Below are positions 25,945-35,215 of a stretch of 64,000 nucleotides of DNA, piece by piece. The position numbers were made by a program, and so were the translations under genes. Within the stretch, counting starts at the first letter, position 1. Every line of letters begins with the position of its first letter. Below the pieces are notes generated by a model that worked only from the letters and a program-made list of their open reading frames with translations, ran no database searches and was not told the origin of the DNA. The stretch is from an uncultured Collinsella sp. (GTDB lineage: Bacteria; Actinomycetota; Coriobacteriia; Coriobacteriales; Coriobacteriaceae). The stretch lies in NCBI GenBank assembly GCA_900541685.1, contig UQKM01000007.1, forward strand, positions 1 through 64,000. The letters are read 5' to 3'.

Positions 25945-27716
25945 TCGGCGACGGCCTCCTCGCCTATGCGCCAGCCCTCCACGCGACCACGAATCTCGAC
26001 GAACCGGCGATACGTCCCTTCCTGACCGAGTAGCTCCTCGTGCGTGCCGCGCTGCACGATCCTGCCGCCCTCGACGACGAGGATCTGGTCGGCGCTCTCT
26101 ATGGTTGCGAGGCGGTGGGCAATGACGACCACTGTCTTCCCCCGCGTGAGCTCGGAAAACGCTCCCTGTATGAGGGACTCGTTCTCTGGGTCGATGCTCG
26201 CCGTCGCCTCGTCGAGAATCACGATCGGGGCGTCCTTGAGCAGCGCCCTGGCGATGGAGATACGCTGCTTTTGGCCACCGGAGAGGGCGCCCCCGGCCTC
26301 GCCCACCAAGGTTTCGTAACCATCCGGAAGCTCGCGGACGAACTCGTCGACTCGCGCCCTGCGCGCCGCCTCGACGACCTCTTCGTGCGTAGCGCCCGGG
26401 CGCCCGAAGCGAATGTTGTTCTCGATGGTGTCGTTGAACAGGTAGACGTTCTGGAAAACCGCCGAGAAGTTCCTCAGAAGGCTATCGCAGGTCAACTCTC
26501 GCACGTCATGCTCCCCGACAAGGATCGAGCCCTCGTCGACATCCCAGAAGCGCATCATGAGGTTGGCGAACGTCGTCTTGCCCGATCCGCTCGGGCCCAC
26601 GATGGCGCACGTCGTCTTCTCCGGAATGTTGCACGACACGTCCGACAGTACCTTCGTGCCCGATTCGCAACCGTACGAGAACGAGACGCCTCGCAGCTCG
26701 ATACCATGCTCAGTAAGGGAGACGTCTCGGCCGTCGGAATCGATGTAGGGGGCGTTCTCTATGGCGTCGATACGGTTCATGATGTCATCGAGATCGCCAA
26801 GCATGTGGGCGGAATCGTTCACGCGCTCGACGCCGGAGAACACGGTGAACGAGAATGCGCAGAGGGCAAGGAGCATCCAAAGCTCGATGCCGCCGTTCGC
26901 ATATCCCCACACGGCAGACGCCACGACACCGACGCTCGCCAACTTGAACGCAACAAGGTGGATGAGATTGCGAGGCGTGAAGCCGAACTCGATCGCGATG
27001 CGTGCCTCCTTCAGCCTCCTTATCGTTGCCAGGAGGGGCCGCATCGCGGCCCCTCCATGGCCGTACGACTTCGCCGTTCCGAGCCCCCGGACGTACTCGA
27101 CGATATCCCCAGCGAGTTGTTCGGTCTCCGCATGCGCCCTCGGCGCCAGGCGCTTCGAGACCCTATTCATCGCCGTGAGTGCGAGGCAGGATACGACGGT
27201 GCCGGCGAGGGCGGCAAATCCGGCCATCGGCTCGAGAATGAAGAGGAACGCCACAACTGCGGCAAGGTTTACGTAGCCGTTGATCACTGCGTCGACCATC
27301 TTCATGCCCTGAAGCTCCAAGATGCCCAGTTCCGTGGTCGCCGTCACCAGTATGTCGCCCGTCTTGACCTCATCGAAATAGCCGAGTGGGACGCGCTTCA
27401 AGACGTTACCGATTTTGATACGATCCTCAAGCGCCACCTCGTATCCGATTGACTCCTGCAACCGGTTCTTCCCGTATGTCAGGATGAAGCGCAAGCCTAT
27501 GCAGGCGATGAGCGCCAGAAGCGACCACCAGACCCACGACGGGTCAAGCTCCTGGATGCCGCGCGCATCCTCCGCAACACGGGCGAGCAGCCAGGCCGCG
27601 AGCATCACGGGCGTGGCCGTTGCCCACGTCATGAAGAACGAGCAGACGCAGCCCAGGATGAGTCTTTTCTTGTAAGGGCCGGTCCAGCGGACGATTCTCA
27701 TGAGAGCCTTGATCAT
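25869..27716 (-). CDS. ABC half-transporter (membrane plus ATPase), siderophore-type
   Basis: A 615-residue fusion of a six-helix membrane domain (about 15-320) and an ATPase with Walker A GPSGSGKTTF, signature LSGGQKQRISIARALL and Walker B IVILDEATAS. It overlaps the preceding half-transporter by 4 bp (ATGA), so the two probably form a heterodimer. The pairing with an AraC regulator resembles YbtP/YbtQ and IrtA/IrtB, which despite their exporter fold import iron-siderophores. The last ~20 residues appear to run into a broken MFS gene; the natural end is probably near WRIGEE. Confidence 0.85.
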   Translation of the reverse strand: MIKALMRIVRWTGPYKKRLILGCVCSFFMTWATATPVMLAAWLLARVAEDARGIQELDPSWVWWSLLALIACIGLRFILTYGKNRLQESIGYEVALEDRIKIGNVLKRVPLGYFDEVKTGDILVTATTELGILELQGMKMVDAVINGYVNLAAVVAFLFILEPMAGFAALAGTVVSCLALTAMNRVSKRLAPRAHAETEQLAGDIVEYVRGLGTAKSYGHGGAAMRPLLATIRRLKEARIAIEFGFTPRNLIHLVAFKLASVGVVASAVWGYANGGIELWMLLALCAFSFTVFSGVERVNDSAHMLGDLDDIMNRIDAIENAPYIDSDGRDVSLTEHGIELRGVSFSYGCESGTKVLSDVSCNIPEKTTCAIVGPSGSGKTTFANLMMRFWDVDEGSILVGEHDVRELTCDSLLRNFSAVFQNVYLFNDTIENNIRFGRPGATHEEVVEAARRARVDEFVRELPDGYETLVGEAGGALSGGQKQRISIARALLKDAPIVILDEATASIDPENESLIQGAFSELTRGKTVVVIAHRLATIESADQILVVEGGRIVQRGTHEELLGQEGTYRRFVEIRGRVEGWRIGEEAVADMMARSGTRSDAGPINSMPTGRQPA

Positions 27717-29509
27717 CGGGAACCCCCTTTCTGGTCATTCGATCCAGCCGCCCAGTCCCTCGCTCCGATGTGCGCCCTCCACATGCGCTCGTAGAGCGGG
27801 CATTTTGCGAGAAGGTCGTCATGGGTCCCTTGGTCGACGATCGAGCCCTTGTCGATAACGATGATGTTGTCTGCAGCCGTGATCGTCGAGAGCCGATGGG
27901 CTATGACCACAAGCGTCTTTCCGGCCGAGAGTCTCGCGATGGAGCGCTGGATCTTGTCCTCGTTCTCTGGATCGGTGAACGCGGTGGCCTCGTCGAGCAG
28001 GACGATCGGCGCGTCTTTGAGGATCGCGCGGGCTATCGAGATACGCTGGCGCTCCCCACCGGAAAGGGCGCCGCCAGCCGCACCGGCTTGCGCGTCATAG
28101 CCTTGCGGGAGCTTCGACACGAACTCGTCGCAGCAAGCAGCCCTGGCGGCCTCGGCGACCTCCTCGTCCGTCGCCTGCGGTCGACCGAGACGGATGTTCT
28201 CCCGGATCGTGGCATCGAAGAGGTAGTTGTCTTGGGCGACGAAGCTCACGAGTTCGGACAGCTGGTCGAGGGGCATCTCGCGGACATCCACGCCGCCCAC
28301 GGAGACCGATCCGCCGCAGACGTCCCAATGGCGCGCGACAAGACGGGCGATGGTCGACTTGCCCGAGCCAGAAGGGCCCACCAGAGCGGTGAACGAGCCC
28401 TGCGGGATCGCGAGGGACACCCCATGGAGAACATCGTCGCCCTCGTCGTAGGCAAACCTCACATCTTTCATCTCGATCGACGCATCGAGCGGTAGCGCCC
28501 GCTCGGCGGGATCGGAGAGCTCGGGCAGGTCGAGGAACTCTTTCGTGTCCGCGACGGCATACTCCATGGACTTCACCCCGTTGACGAACGAGGTGAACCT
28601 CATAATCGGGTCAACGACGGCAAGCGCCAAAATCACGCACATCGCGAATTGCGACGGACCGAGCGCTCCCGCGAAGTACATCCAAAGACCGACGGGCAGC
28701 ACGCCCAGGAGCGTCGTCGGCATGATGCTTGCCATGAGGTTCATTCCGACCCACGTAGATCGGAACCAACCCATTGTGTAGTCCTTGAAGCTGCGGACCG
28801 CGTCCGCGTACTTCTGATACGAGTCGCTCGCCTGGTTGAATGCCTTGACTACCTGGATGCCCTCGATGTACTCGACGATCACGCCGTTCACGTGGTTGCT
28901 CTCGGCCATGTACGCCGCGTACCTGGCGTTGAACTCCTTCAGGCTCGACGCGAATATGCCAAGCCCTATGGGCACGGACGCGAGGCAGACCGCCGCCATG
29001 CGCCAGTCGATGGCCACGAGCCACGCCGCGAGCCCCAGGGCGAGGAGCGTCGACCCGGAAAGCTCGGGGATCATATGGGCGAGCGGGACCTCGATCCCCT
29101 CGATTCTGTCGAGAAAAACGTTCTTTATCTGACCGATGTTTTTTTCCTGAACGGTGCCGAGCGACGCCCTCATCAGCTTTTCGATGAAGTCCCGGCGTAG
29201 CGTCTCAAGGATGGTGTAGGCGGAGACGTGGGACAGGAGCGTCGAAATGCCGAAGAGAGCCTTGCTTGCGACATACGATCCCGCGGCCAGGCAGAGCCAT
29301 GGGGCTGCGATCTCGAACGTGAGCCGCCCCTCCATGGCCGCCTCTACGATGCGGAACACCGCATAGAAGGGGACGAATCCCGTCCCGACGCTCGCTATCG
29401 ACGCGGCGAGCGAAAGCGCCATCTTTCCTTTGCATCTCCCGGAGTACGAGAGGAGCGTCCCCAGCCAGGAACGTCCCCCTTCGCCCCTGTGTCTGCCGGT
29501 TCCAGCCAT
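27713..29509 (-). CDS. ABC half-transporter (membrane plus ATPase), partner
   Basis: A 598-residue fusion with a transmembrane domain (about 20-320, including ALSLAASIASVGTGFVPFY) and an ATPase with Walker A GPSGSGKSTIARL and signature LSGGERQRISIARAIL. It is first of the overlapping ABC pair. The start at 29509 has only a weak GGGATG upstream. It lies 129 bases after the AraC gene on the same strand, behind a perfect hairpin. The likely role is transport of a siderophore-like or other small ligand; direction is not certain from sequence. Confidence 0.85.
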   Translation of the reverse strand: MAGTGRHRGEGGRSWLGTLLSYSGRCKGKMALSLAASIASVGTGFVPFYAVFRIVEAAMEGRLTFEIAAPWLCLAAGSYVASKALFGISTLLSHVSAYTILETLRRDFIEKLMRASLGTVQEKNIGQIKNVFLDRIEGIEVPLAHMIPELSGSTLLALGLAAWLVAIDWRMAAVCLASVPIGLGIFASSLKEFNARYAAYMAESNHVNGVIVEYIEGIQVVKAFNQASDSYQKYADAVRSFKDYTMGWFRSTWVGMNLMASIMPTTLLGVLPVGLWMYFAGALGPSQFAMCVILALAVVDPIMRFTSFVNGVKSMEYAVADTKEFLDLPELSDPAERALPLDASIEMKDVRFAYDEGDDVLHGVSLAIPQGSFTALVGPSGSGKSTIARLVARHWDVCGGSVSVGGVDVREMPLDQLSELVSFVAQDNYLFDATIRENIRLGRPQATDEEVAEAARAACCDEFVSKLPQGYDAQAGAAGGALSGGERQRISIARAILKDAPIVLLDEATAFTDPENEDKIQRSIARLSAGKTLVVIAHRLSTITAADNIIVIDKGSIVDQGTHDDLLAKCPLYERMWRAHIGARDWAAGSNDQKGGSR

Positions 29510-29595
29510 AGCATCACATCCCCGTCCTGCCCGTATGACCGGGCAATAGAAGTTAACTTAGGCTTATTATTGGGCAGAGGGGGAGGGGTTCAGCT

Positions 29596-29622
29596 CCATC
29601 TGGGCGACGCTCGCCCAGATGG
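29596..29622 (-). terminator. Perfect 12-bp hairpin between araC-type gene and ABC pair
   Basis: Arms CCATCTGGGCGA and TCGCCCAGATGG with a three-base loop lie 17 bases after the AraC-type stop. No U tract follows on the minus strand, so it may be an attenuator or RNA-stability element that sets the ratio of importer to exporter-fold genes. Confidence 0.55.
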
Positions 29623-29638
29623 TCGGAAACGGCGGCGC

Positions 29639-30640
29639 CTACCGCAATGAGCGGCGATAGCCGGCGGGAGAGACGCCCCACGTCGACTTGAAGGCGGCGG
29701 AGAACTTGGACGGGCTGTCGTAGCCCACCGCGACCCCGATGTCTGCCACCTTCATCTCGGACTCCCTGAGGAGTTGAGCCGCGAGATCCATCTTGAGGCG
29801 CCGAAAGTACGCGGCGGGAGAGGATCCGTACACGCCCTTGAAGCACGCCTTGAACGTCGTGAGCGGCATATGCGCGAGGCTTGCCGCCTCCTCGACGGTC
29901 ACCGTCGAGGATAGGTCGCGCGCGATGTTGTCCCTCACTTGCTTGACCCGAGCAACCTGCGATTTCGGGAAGTACGCCATGCCGTTTGCCGGGAGCGGGT
30001 CGAGCACGTGGAGCAGCAGCAGGAACTCGAGCGCCTTGATCTGGCAGTAGCTCTTCCGGATTCTTTCCGGGGTCACGCTGAGCTCCGAGAATATGTGCGC
30101 GGCTCCTTCGCAGCGGTGGAGCAGGAACGGGGTCCCGTCGAAGCAGTATCTGCGACGAAGTCTGCGCAGGTCGACGGGAAACCCCTCGAACGCCCGGAGG
30201 ATTGACCTCTGGGCACGCTCGACCTCGTAGGTGACCGTGACGCCTCGGTATCTTCCCGTGGGAAGCAGGAACTCCCCGGAATGGTTCGATCTGTCGTCGA
30301 CCTTGATGTCCCCGGCTGCGACGTAGGTGCACGACCCACCCGCCATGGGCTGCTCGAGGCGCCCCTCCTCGCACCAGTCGACGCAAAGGACCTCTGCCGA
30401 GGTGGAGAACCCTGAGACACAGCGCTCCATATGGAAGTCGTTGAACGAGATCATTATCCCGGGAAGCGGCTCGGCGAGCGTCATCGAGCCGGCACCCGAC
30501 TCGGTCTCGATCTCGAGCAGGCCCGAGTCCCCGTTGATGTCGATCCGAACCTCGCCCTCGATGGCGCGCTCCGGCGCATCCCCGAGCACCCTCGCAGGCA
30601 GCAGCCCCCTGCTAGAAAAAATGTCCGACGAAATGTCCAC
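29639..30640 (-). CDS. AraC-family regulator (PchR/YbtA-like)
   Basis: A 333-residue regulator with a ligand-sensing N-terminal part (about 1-225) and two AraC helix-turn-helix motifs at about 230-333 (TVEEAASLAHMPLTTFKACF, then VADIGVAVGYDSPSKFSAAF, ending WGVSPAGYRR). This layout and the gene context match siderophore-responsive regulators such as PchR and YbtA. It lies inside the operon, 21 bases after the ECF ATPase gene. The direct repeat at 33523-33552, ahead of the first gene, is a candidate binding site. Confidence 0.85.
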   Translation of the reverse strand: MDISSDIFSSRGLLPARVLGDAPERAIEGEVRIDINGDSGLLEIETESGAGSMTLAEPLPGIMISFNDFHMERCVSGFSTSAEVLCVDWCEEGRLEQPMAGGSCTYVAAGDIKVDDRSNHSGEFLLPTGRYRGVTVTYEVERAQRSILRAFEGFPVDLRRLRRRYCFDGTPFLLHRCEGAAHIFSELSVTPERIRKSYCQIKALEFLLLLHVLDPLPANGMAYFPKSQVARVKQVRDNIARDLSSTVTVEEAASLAHMPLTTFKACFKGVYGSSPAAYFRRLKMDLAAQLLRESEMKVADIGVAVGYDSPSKFSAAFKSTWGVSPAGYRRSLR

Positions 30641-30661
30641 GATCTACCTCCTCACACCATC

Positions 30662-32122
30662 CTACCCGGCGCGCGTGAGCTCCAGCGCGCTGTCACAGCA
30701 GCGGTTCAGGAATTCTCGGTCGTGGGTGACGAGGACTACGGTTGCCCCCCTAGCCGACAGGTCGCGAACCAGCTTTGCTACCTGTTTCATGTGGTCGAGG
30801 TCGAGCCCGCTCGTTGGCTCGTCCAAAAGGATCAGCCTTCTCTCAGAAAGGAGCGCGCACGCCACGGCGAGCCGCTGCTTCTGCCCGCCGGACAGGGCCA
30901 TGGGGTGCACACCCCGCGCACCGAGAAGGTCGAGCGAGGCAAGCGTCGCCTCTGCCCTCTCCTTGGCTTCCCCCTCCTCTCTGCCGCCCAGCGAGAGCAT
31001 GCACTCGTTCCAGACGCTGTCGCTGAAGAGCTGGTTGTTGACGTCCTGCATCACGAGCGAGATGAGACGCCTCCGGGCGCGGCGCGCGACCTGCTTCCCT
31101 CCGACGAGGACGCGGCCCGCGTCCTTGCGCTCGAGGCCGGCGATCCCCCGGAGCAGCGTGCTCTTCCCCGTGCCGTTCTCGCCCAGGACGCCCAGCACAC
31201 CGCCGGCAGGAACCGTCACGCTCAGCGGGGCGAACACCGCCCCGTCCCCCCGAACCACGGTGTAGTCGTCCAGCGCGAGGCCAGCCTCCATCCGATTGTC
31301 CATTGCCGCGCGCGGCACGCGCACGTCGAGAGCATCGCCCGCGCCGACGGCGCGGAGCCCCATCCCCTCCCGCTCCTCCGAGGAGAGCCCCAGAAGCTCT
31401 TCCGGCGAGAACTCGCGGACTATGCGGCCGCCCTCGACGAGAATGGCGCGGTCGATGAGGTCCGAGGCGAAATAGAGCCGGTGCTCGGCGATGATGACGG
31501 TCCTGCCCTCCGCGATGACGGAGCGCACCTCGTCATGCAGCCTCTGCACGGCGGTCGTGTCGAGGTTCGCGGTGGGCTCGTCGAGCACGTACACGTCGGG
31601 CCTCGCCACGTCGACGGAGGCGAAGACGAGGCTCTGGCGCTCTCCGCCGCTCATCTCGGTGACGTTGCGCCCCAGCAACCTGCGGGCGTCCAGGGCTTCC
31701 ACGGTGGTTCTTATCCGTGCCTCGATCTCCGATACGGGGGCCCCGCGCGACTCGAGACCGAAGGCGAGCTCGTCGTTGGACGTGAGGTTGAAGAACTGGC
31801 TCTTCGGGTTCTGAAACACGCTCCCGACGCGTTCGGCGAGCTCGTACATCTCGCAGCGGCTGGGATCGAGCCCGCAGACGGAGACCGAGCCGGTCATCTC
31901 GATGCCCGGCTCGAACGACGGGATCAGGCCGTTGATGCATTTCGTGATGGTCGTCTTGCCCGATCCCGAGCGTCCGACGAGCATCAGGCATTCGCCCCTT
32001 CGGACCTCAAGGTCGATTCCGTCCAGAATCTTCTTGTCCCCTGCCGCCTCGCAGGAGACGGCCTCGAGCCTCACGACGGGCTCGCCGAGCGGTCTTCGGG
32101 GCGCATGCGAAACCCTCTCCAT
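30662..32122 (-). CDS. ECF transporter fused ATPase (A1A2)
   Basis: A 486-residue protein with two ABC ATPase domains in one chain, the energising part of an energy-coupling-factor importer. Domain 1 has VGRSGSGKTT near 44, VFQNPKSQFF (the ECF Q-loop style) and MSGGERQS. Domain 2 has GENGTGKSTLL, MQDVNNQLFSDSV and LSGGQKQRLAVACALL. The ATG at 32122 overlaps the EcfT stop by one base; the longer frame upstream is EcfT sequence out of frame. It works with the T and S proteins encoded just before. Confidence 0.9.
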   Translation of the reverse strand: MERVSHAPRRPLGEPVVRLEAVSCEAAGDKKILDGIDLEVRRGECLMLVGRSGSGKTTITKCINGLIPSFEPGIEMTGSVSVCGLDPSRCEMYELAERVGSVFQNPKSQFFNLTSNDELAFGLESRGAPVSEIEARIRTTVEALDARRLLGRNVTEMSGGERQSLVFASVDVARPDVYVLDEPTANLDTTAVQRLHDEVRSVIAEGRTVIIAEHRLYFASDLIDRAILVEGGRIVREFSPEELLGLSSEEREGMGLRAVGAGDALDVRVPRAAMDNRMEAGLALDDYTVVRGDGAVFAPLSVTVPAGGVLGVLGENGTGKSTLLRGIAGLERKDAGRVLVGGKQVARRARRRLISLVMQDVNNQLFSDSVWNECMLSLGGREEGEAKERAEATLASLDLLGARGVHPMALSGGQKQRLAVACALLSERRLILLDEPTSGLDLDHMKQVAKLVRDLSARGATVVLVTHDREFLNRCCDSALELTRAG

Positions 32123-32847
32123 CAGACAGCACCTCCCCACAAGGCAACCGCGGCCACCGCCGCCGCTGCCGCCGAGAGGATCGCCCAGTCCGATGCGCGC
32201 ATGGAAAGCCTCTCCGTGTCCGTGGACGGGGAGGGGTTCTCGATCCCCCGGCACGTTGCGGCGCGAGAGAGCTCCTCGGCCGTGGAGGTCGCGGACATGA
32301 CGAGGGGCACCACGAAGCATTCGAGGCGACTTGCCGCCGGGATGTCGCGGAGCGCCATGGCATCCCAGATGTGCACAGCCTCCTCCTTAAGCGTTGGGAA
32401 GTAGCGCATGGTGACGGTCAGGGGGATGAGGACCGCCTGGGGCACGCGCAGTTTCGCGAGCGCCGAGGCGATGCGGTGTACGGTGTTGTCCCTCACAAGC
32501 AGGGTGCCCACCATGAGGCAAAGGTAGATCTTGCGCGCGAACGTGAGGCTGATGGTGAACATCGTCGCCGCCACCCCGCCGACGCCGGGAAGCACAACGT
32601 TGAGCACTGCCCACAGCGCGGCATATAGGACCGCGAAGCCGACCGCCATGCGAACATGGCCGCAGAGCACCTGCAGGACGGAGACCATGAGGACGAGCAG
32701 GAGCTCGGATTCGATGGATTTACCCATGAAGGCCGTTACCGACACGGCGACGAGCACCCCCATGAGCGTGCGCGGGTCTGGATCTATGAGACCCCTCCCC
32801 TTGCGAACACCGAGGATGCGATGGGCATCAGTTTCGGACGTCCGCAT
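32122..32847 (-). CDS. ECF transporter transmembrane protein T
   Basis: A 241-residue membrane protein with about five to six hydrophobic spans and the cytoplasmic coupling helix region carrying Ala-Arg-type motifs (SRAATCRGIE near 205, the ARG-like box of EcfT). It links the ATPases to the substrate-binding S subunit. The ATG at 32847 overlaps the S gene stop (TAATG). All three ECF genes are therefore translationally coupled. Confidence 0.88.
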   Translation of the reverse strand: MRTSETDAHRILGVRKGRGLIDPDPRTLMGVLVAVSVTAFMGKSIESELLLVLMVSVLQVLCGHVRMAVGFAVLYAALWAVLNVVLPGVGGVAATMFTISLTFARKIYLCLMVGTLLVRDNTVHRIASALAKLRVPQAVLIPLTVTMRYFPTLKEEAVHIWDAMALRDIPAASRLECFVVPLVMSATSTAEELSRAATCRGIENPSPSTDTERLSMRASDWAILSAAAAAVAAVALWGGAV

Positions 32848-33455
32848 TACGCCAGGCCAGCTTTCACGAAGTGCTTCTTGAACATCCCGCGGGCGATGTG
32901 GGCGCCGATGAGTCCCGCGACGAAAGTCGCTGCGAACATGGCAACGAGCATGCCTGGGTTTGCCGCCGTCTCGAGCGTCGCGAGGTAATCGGCCCCCATG
33001 CCCTGCCCGGCGATTTGCGCGACGAACGAGTCGTGGAAGACCCACAGGGGCAGCGGGCTTCCGCACATGCCGAAACCGAACACGGCGTAGGCGACGGCGT
33101 TGCCCGCGAAGCTCTCATAGCGCGTCGCGGCACGGATGATCTCGGCGACGACGCACGAAGCGAGCATGAGGCCGAGGATGAGGGGCGTGAACGTCCCGGT
33201 GATGAAGTAGACGAGCGAGGGGACCATTCCGATGATGAGGACGGTCCCGAACTTTGGCGCCTTCGCGCAGGCGAGCATGAACGGGATGCCGGCGAACAGG
33301 GCGTCGATGGCGGGCATGAATACCCAAAGGTAGGGATGCAGGCCGCCGAGCAGCATGAAGAGGAAGTTGATGACGAAGTAGAGCGCGGTGAAGATGCCGA
33401 CGGTGATGAGGTCTCGTCCTTTGAGACCACGGGAGGCGGAAGGGGTTCCTGACAT
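32847..33455 (-). CDS. ECF transporter substrate-binding S component (MptD/Trep_Strep-like)
   Basis: A 202-residue, six-helix membrane protein that captures the substrate. The N terminus (GLKGRDLITVGIFTALYFVI) has the usual S-subunit Ala/Gly-rich first helix. The overall sequence resembles the MptD or Trep_Strep family of S components, whose substrates are unknown. It is the first gene of S-T-A-araC-ABC-ABC and has a strong AAGGAG site. Linkage to a siderophore-type ABC pair suggests that both import related compounds, such as a metal complex or heme-like ligand; this is inference. Confidence 0.82.
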   Translation of the reverse strand: MSGTPSASRGLKGRDLITVGIFTALYFVINFLFMLLGGLHPYLWVFMPAIDALFAGIPFMLACAKAPKFGTVLIIGMVPSLVYFITGTFTPLILGLMLASCVVAEIIRAATRYESFAGNAVAYAVFGFGMCGSPLPLWVFHDSFVAQIAGQGMGADYLATLETAANPGMLVAMFAATFVAGLIGAHIARGMFKKHFVKAGLA

Positions 33456-33522
33456 AGCTCGCTCCTTAGTTAGAGTTGGTTTACTCTTTGCGAGTATGAT
33501 GTGCTTCTCGGCTACTCTCTAG

Positions 33523-33552
33523 CCCATTTGGTCGGGTATGTCCCGTTTGGTC
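33523..33552. promoter_or_regulatory. Direct repeat, candidate AraC-type operator
   Basis: CCCATTTGGTC (33523-33533) and CCCGTTTGGTC (33542-33552) are direct repeats with a 19-bp period, about 70 bases upstream of the first ECF gene. AraC-family proteins bind such direct repeats of roughly two helical turns. The second copy sits next to a TTGACC hexamer on the minus strand that could be a -35 box. Confidence 0.5.
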
Positions 33553-33779
33553 AAGAAAAGATAGAGTTGACTAACTTTTGGAAGGCTATGGTCGCAGCGA
33601 GAGTTTTGGCAGGATCCGCAGTGCGCTCCAGTACAGCGCCCCGCTCCTGAGTTTCGACGCGCCACCAGTTCCGCAGCCCCCCGGAGCAGCCGGGCAGGGA
33701 CCTGTATCATCGTTTCGGACACGCATGCCAGAGGGCAAATCATCTAGAATGCAACGCGACGACGAGAGACAGCAGACAT

Positions 33780-34160
33780 GGCCGATCCGGCCGCCAGGTA
33801 CATCGACGAATTCGAGCGCAAGACCGCCGGCTACGTGATCTCGACAGGAAGGCCGATCTCGGGATGCCGCAGGGAAGTGGGCCTCGATTCCAAGACGGTC
33901 AACCGATGGGCAATAAAGCGCGGGCGGGGGCTTTCCGGCCAGCCCGACCCGAAGGTCGAGGACCGCCATCGGCCACCAGGGACCGGCGCAGGCCATGGAG
34001 TCGTTCTTCGGACGGACCAGGCCGGCCGAAGGGGGCCTTCCCATGGTCGCGTAGTTCCTCGAGCTTCCGTGTCCGAAAACTTGACACAGATCATTGCGCT
34101 CTCGTCGCTTTCCGCGGACATCAACGCGCACGGCATCACCGCCGACCTGCGCGCCGTAAT
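33780..34160 (+). mobile_element. Second decayed IS3-type remnant
   Basis: The frame starting MADPAARYIDEFERKTAGYV continues with an OrfA-type helix-turn-helix (CRREVGLDSKTVNRWAIK) and breaks off. Another frame around 33993-34040 reads QAMESFFGRTRPAEGG, which recalls the ESFFGTLK motif near the OrfB C terminus. The 50 bases before the ATG (ending in agacatgg) resemble those before the left remnant at 24979. The two remnants lie on either side of the ECF/ABC cluster. The rest to 34182 holds no clear gene. Confidence 0.6.
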
Positions 34161-34182
34161 GTAGGGGCTGCCGCCAGCCTCG

Positions 34183-34758
34183 CTACAGCGGTGCAGCCGC
34201 CGGGGTCAGCTGCTTAATGTAGGCCCACATGCGCTGCTTGGCGGCCTTGTCGGTGAGCGCCGCCTCAAAACCGTCGAGCGCCAGCACGCGGCGTCCCTGC
34301 ACATGGGCGACCAGGCCGGGCTTGAGCATGGCGGTGTCAAAGTCATCAATTGCCACAAGCATATCGGCATAGGTCTCGCGCATGACATCGGCCGCACTGT
34401 TGTCCAGCAGCAGCACCGCCTCGGGGTCCAAGGTCTCCAGCGCCTCGCGGAACAGGTCGCACGTCAGGGCCTCGCCCGCCGCGACCGCTCCGTCGCCCGC
34501 GCCGGCGACGCTTGCCAGCACGCAAAAATCCTCGGGGGCATATCCGATGGCGCCGAGCGCCTTGCGCAACGCAGCGCCATCCGCGCCGGCAGCCAGCTCG
34601 CCGCCCGCACGCTCGGCATCATCCAAATCACCTTTGACCAGCACAATCGGCGAGCATGCGTTGCCCGCGATACGCACGCCGCGGCCCGCGAGCGATGCGA
34701 GCTCCTGCTCGGTCGCCTGGGCGATGGCTTCTTTTTTCTGGCTTTGTGACGTGGGCAT
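34183..34758 (-). CDS. Hypothetical protein, faint uracil-DNA-glycosylase-like pattern
   Basis: A 191-residue soluble protein. Middle sequences such as LRKALGAIGYAPEDFCVLA, and DPEAVLLLDNSAADVM later, have the layout of family 4/5 uracil-DNA glycosylases, where a core strand is followed by a helix with an Ala-rich turn. I see no convincing catalytic motif or cluster cysteines, so the link is weak. The ATG at 34758 has AGGAGAGC upstream and is better than the one 10 codons earlier. It is divergent from trxA. Confidence 0.6.
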   Translation of the reverse strand: MPTSQSQKKEAIAQATEQELASLAGRGVRIAGNACSPIVLVKGDLDDAERAGGELAAGADGAALRKALGAIGYAPEDFCVLASVAGAGDGAVAAGEALTCDLFREALETLDPEAVLLLDNSAADVMRETYADMLVAIDDFDTAMLKPGLVAHVQGRRVLALDGFEAALTDKAAKQRMWAYIKQLTPAAAPL

Positions 34759-34894
34759 GCGCTCTCCTATCGTTTGCGTGCCCACCATTATATAAAAGAG
34801 CCGCCTGCGAGTGGTTGCATTGCGGGCCGTTGGGTATAAGCACGGTCGTACTGAGTTTTACGCGGCCGAGCCGCGTCACACTATGGAGGTCACT

Positions 34895-35215
34895 ATGGCT
34901 GACATTAAGCAGATTACCCCCGAGAACTTCGATTCCGTCGTTAACGGCAGCCTTCCCGTGCTGGTCGATTTTTGGGCACCGTGGTGCGGTCCCTGCCGCT
35001 CGCTCTCGCCCATCGTAGACGAGCTTGCCGACGAGCTGGCCGGCAAGCTGGCTGTGGCCAAGTGCAACGTCGACGACAACCAGGATCTGGCCATGAAGTT
35101 TGGCGTCATGAGCATCCCCACGCTGATCGTCTTTAAGAACGGCGAGGAGGTCGACCGCTCGGTCGGCGCCTTACCCAAGGCAAGACTTCAGGCACTGCTG
35201 AAGAAACATCTGTAA
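34895..35215 (+). CDS. trxA: Thioredoxin
   Basis: A 106-residue cytoplasmic disulphide reductase. The active site WCGPC lies in VDFWAPWCGPCRSLSP near residue 30, and the cis-proline in SIPTLIVFKNG near 75. Length is canonical. The ATG at 34895 follows GGAGGT at the right distance; an ATG five codons upstream overlaps that site. It is a single gene with a terminator at 35328. No thioredoxin reductase is nearby. Confidence 0.96.
   Translation: MADIKQITPENFDSVVNGSLPVLVDFWAPWCGPCRSLSPIVDELADELAGKLAVAKCNVDDNQDLAMKFGVMSIPTLIVFKNGEEVDRSVGALPKARLQALLKKHL

Noticed and set aside
34183..34758. Firm assignment as uracil-DNA glycosylase
   Set aside because: Only a loose pattern match was seen; catalytic motifs and cluster cysteines could not be identified.
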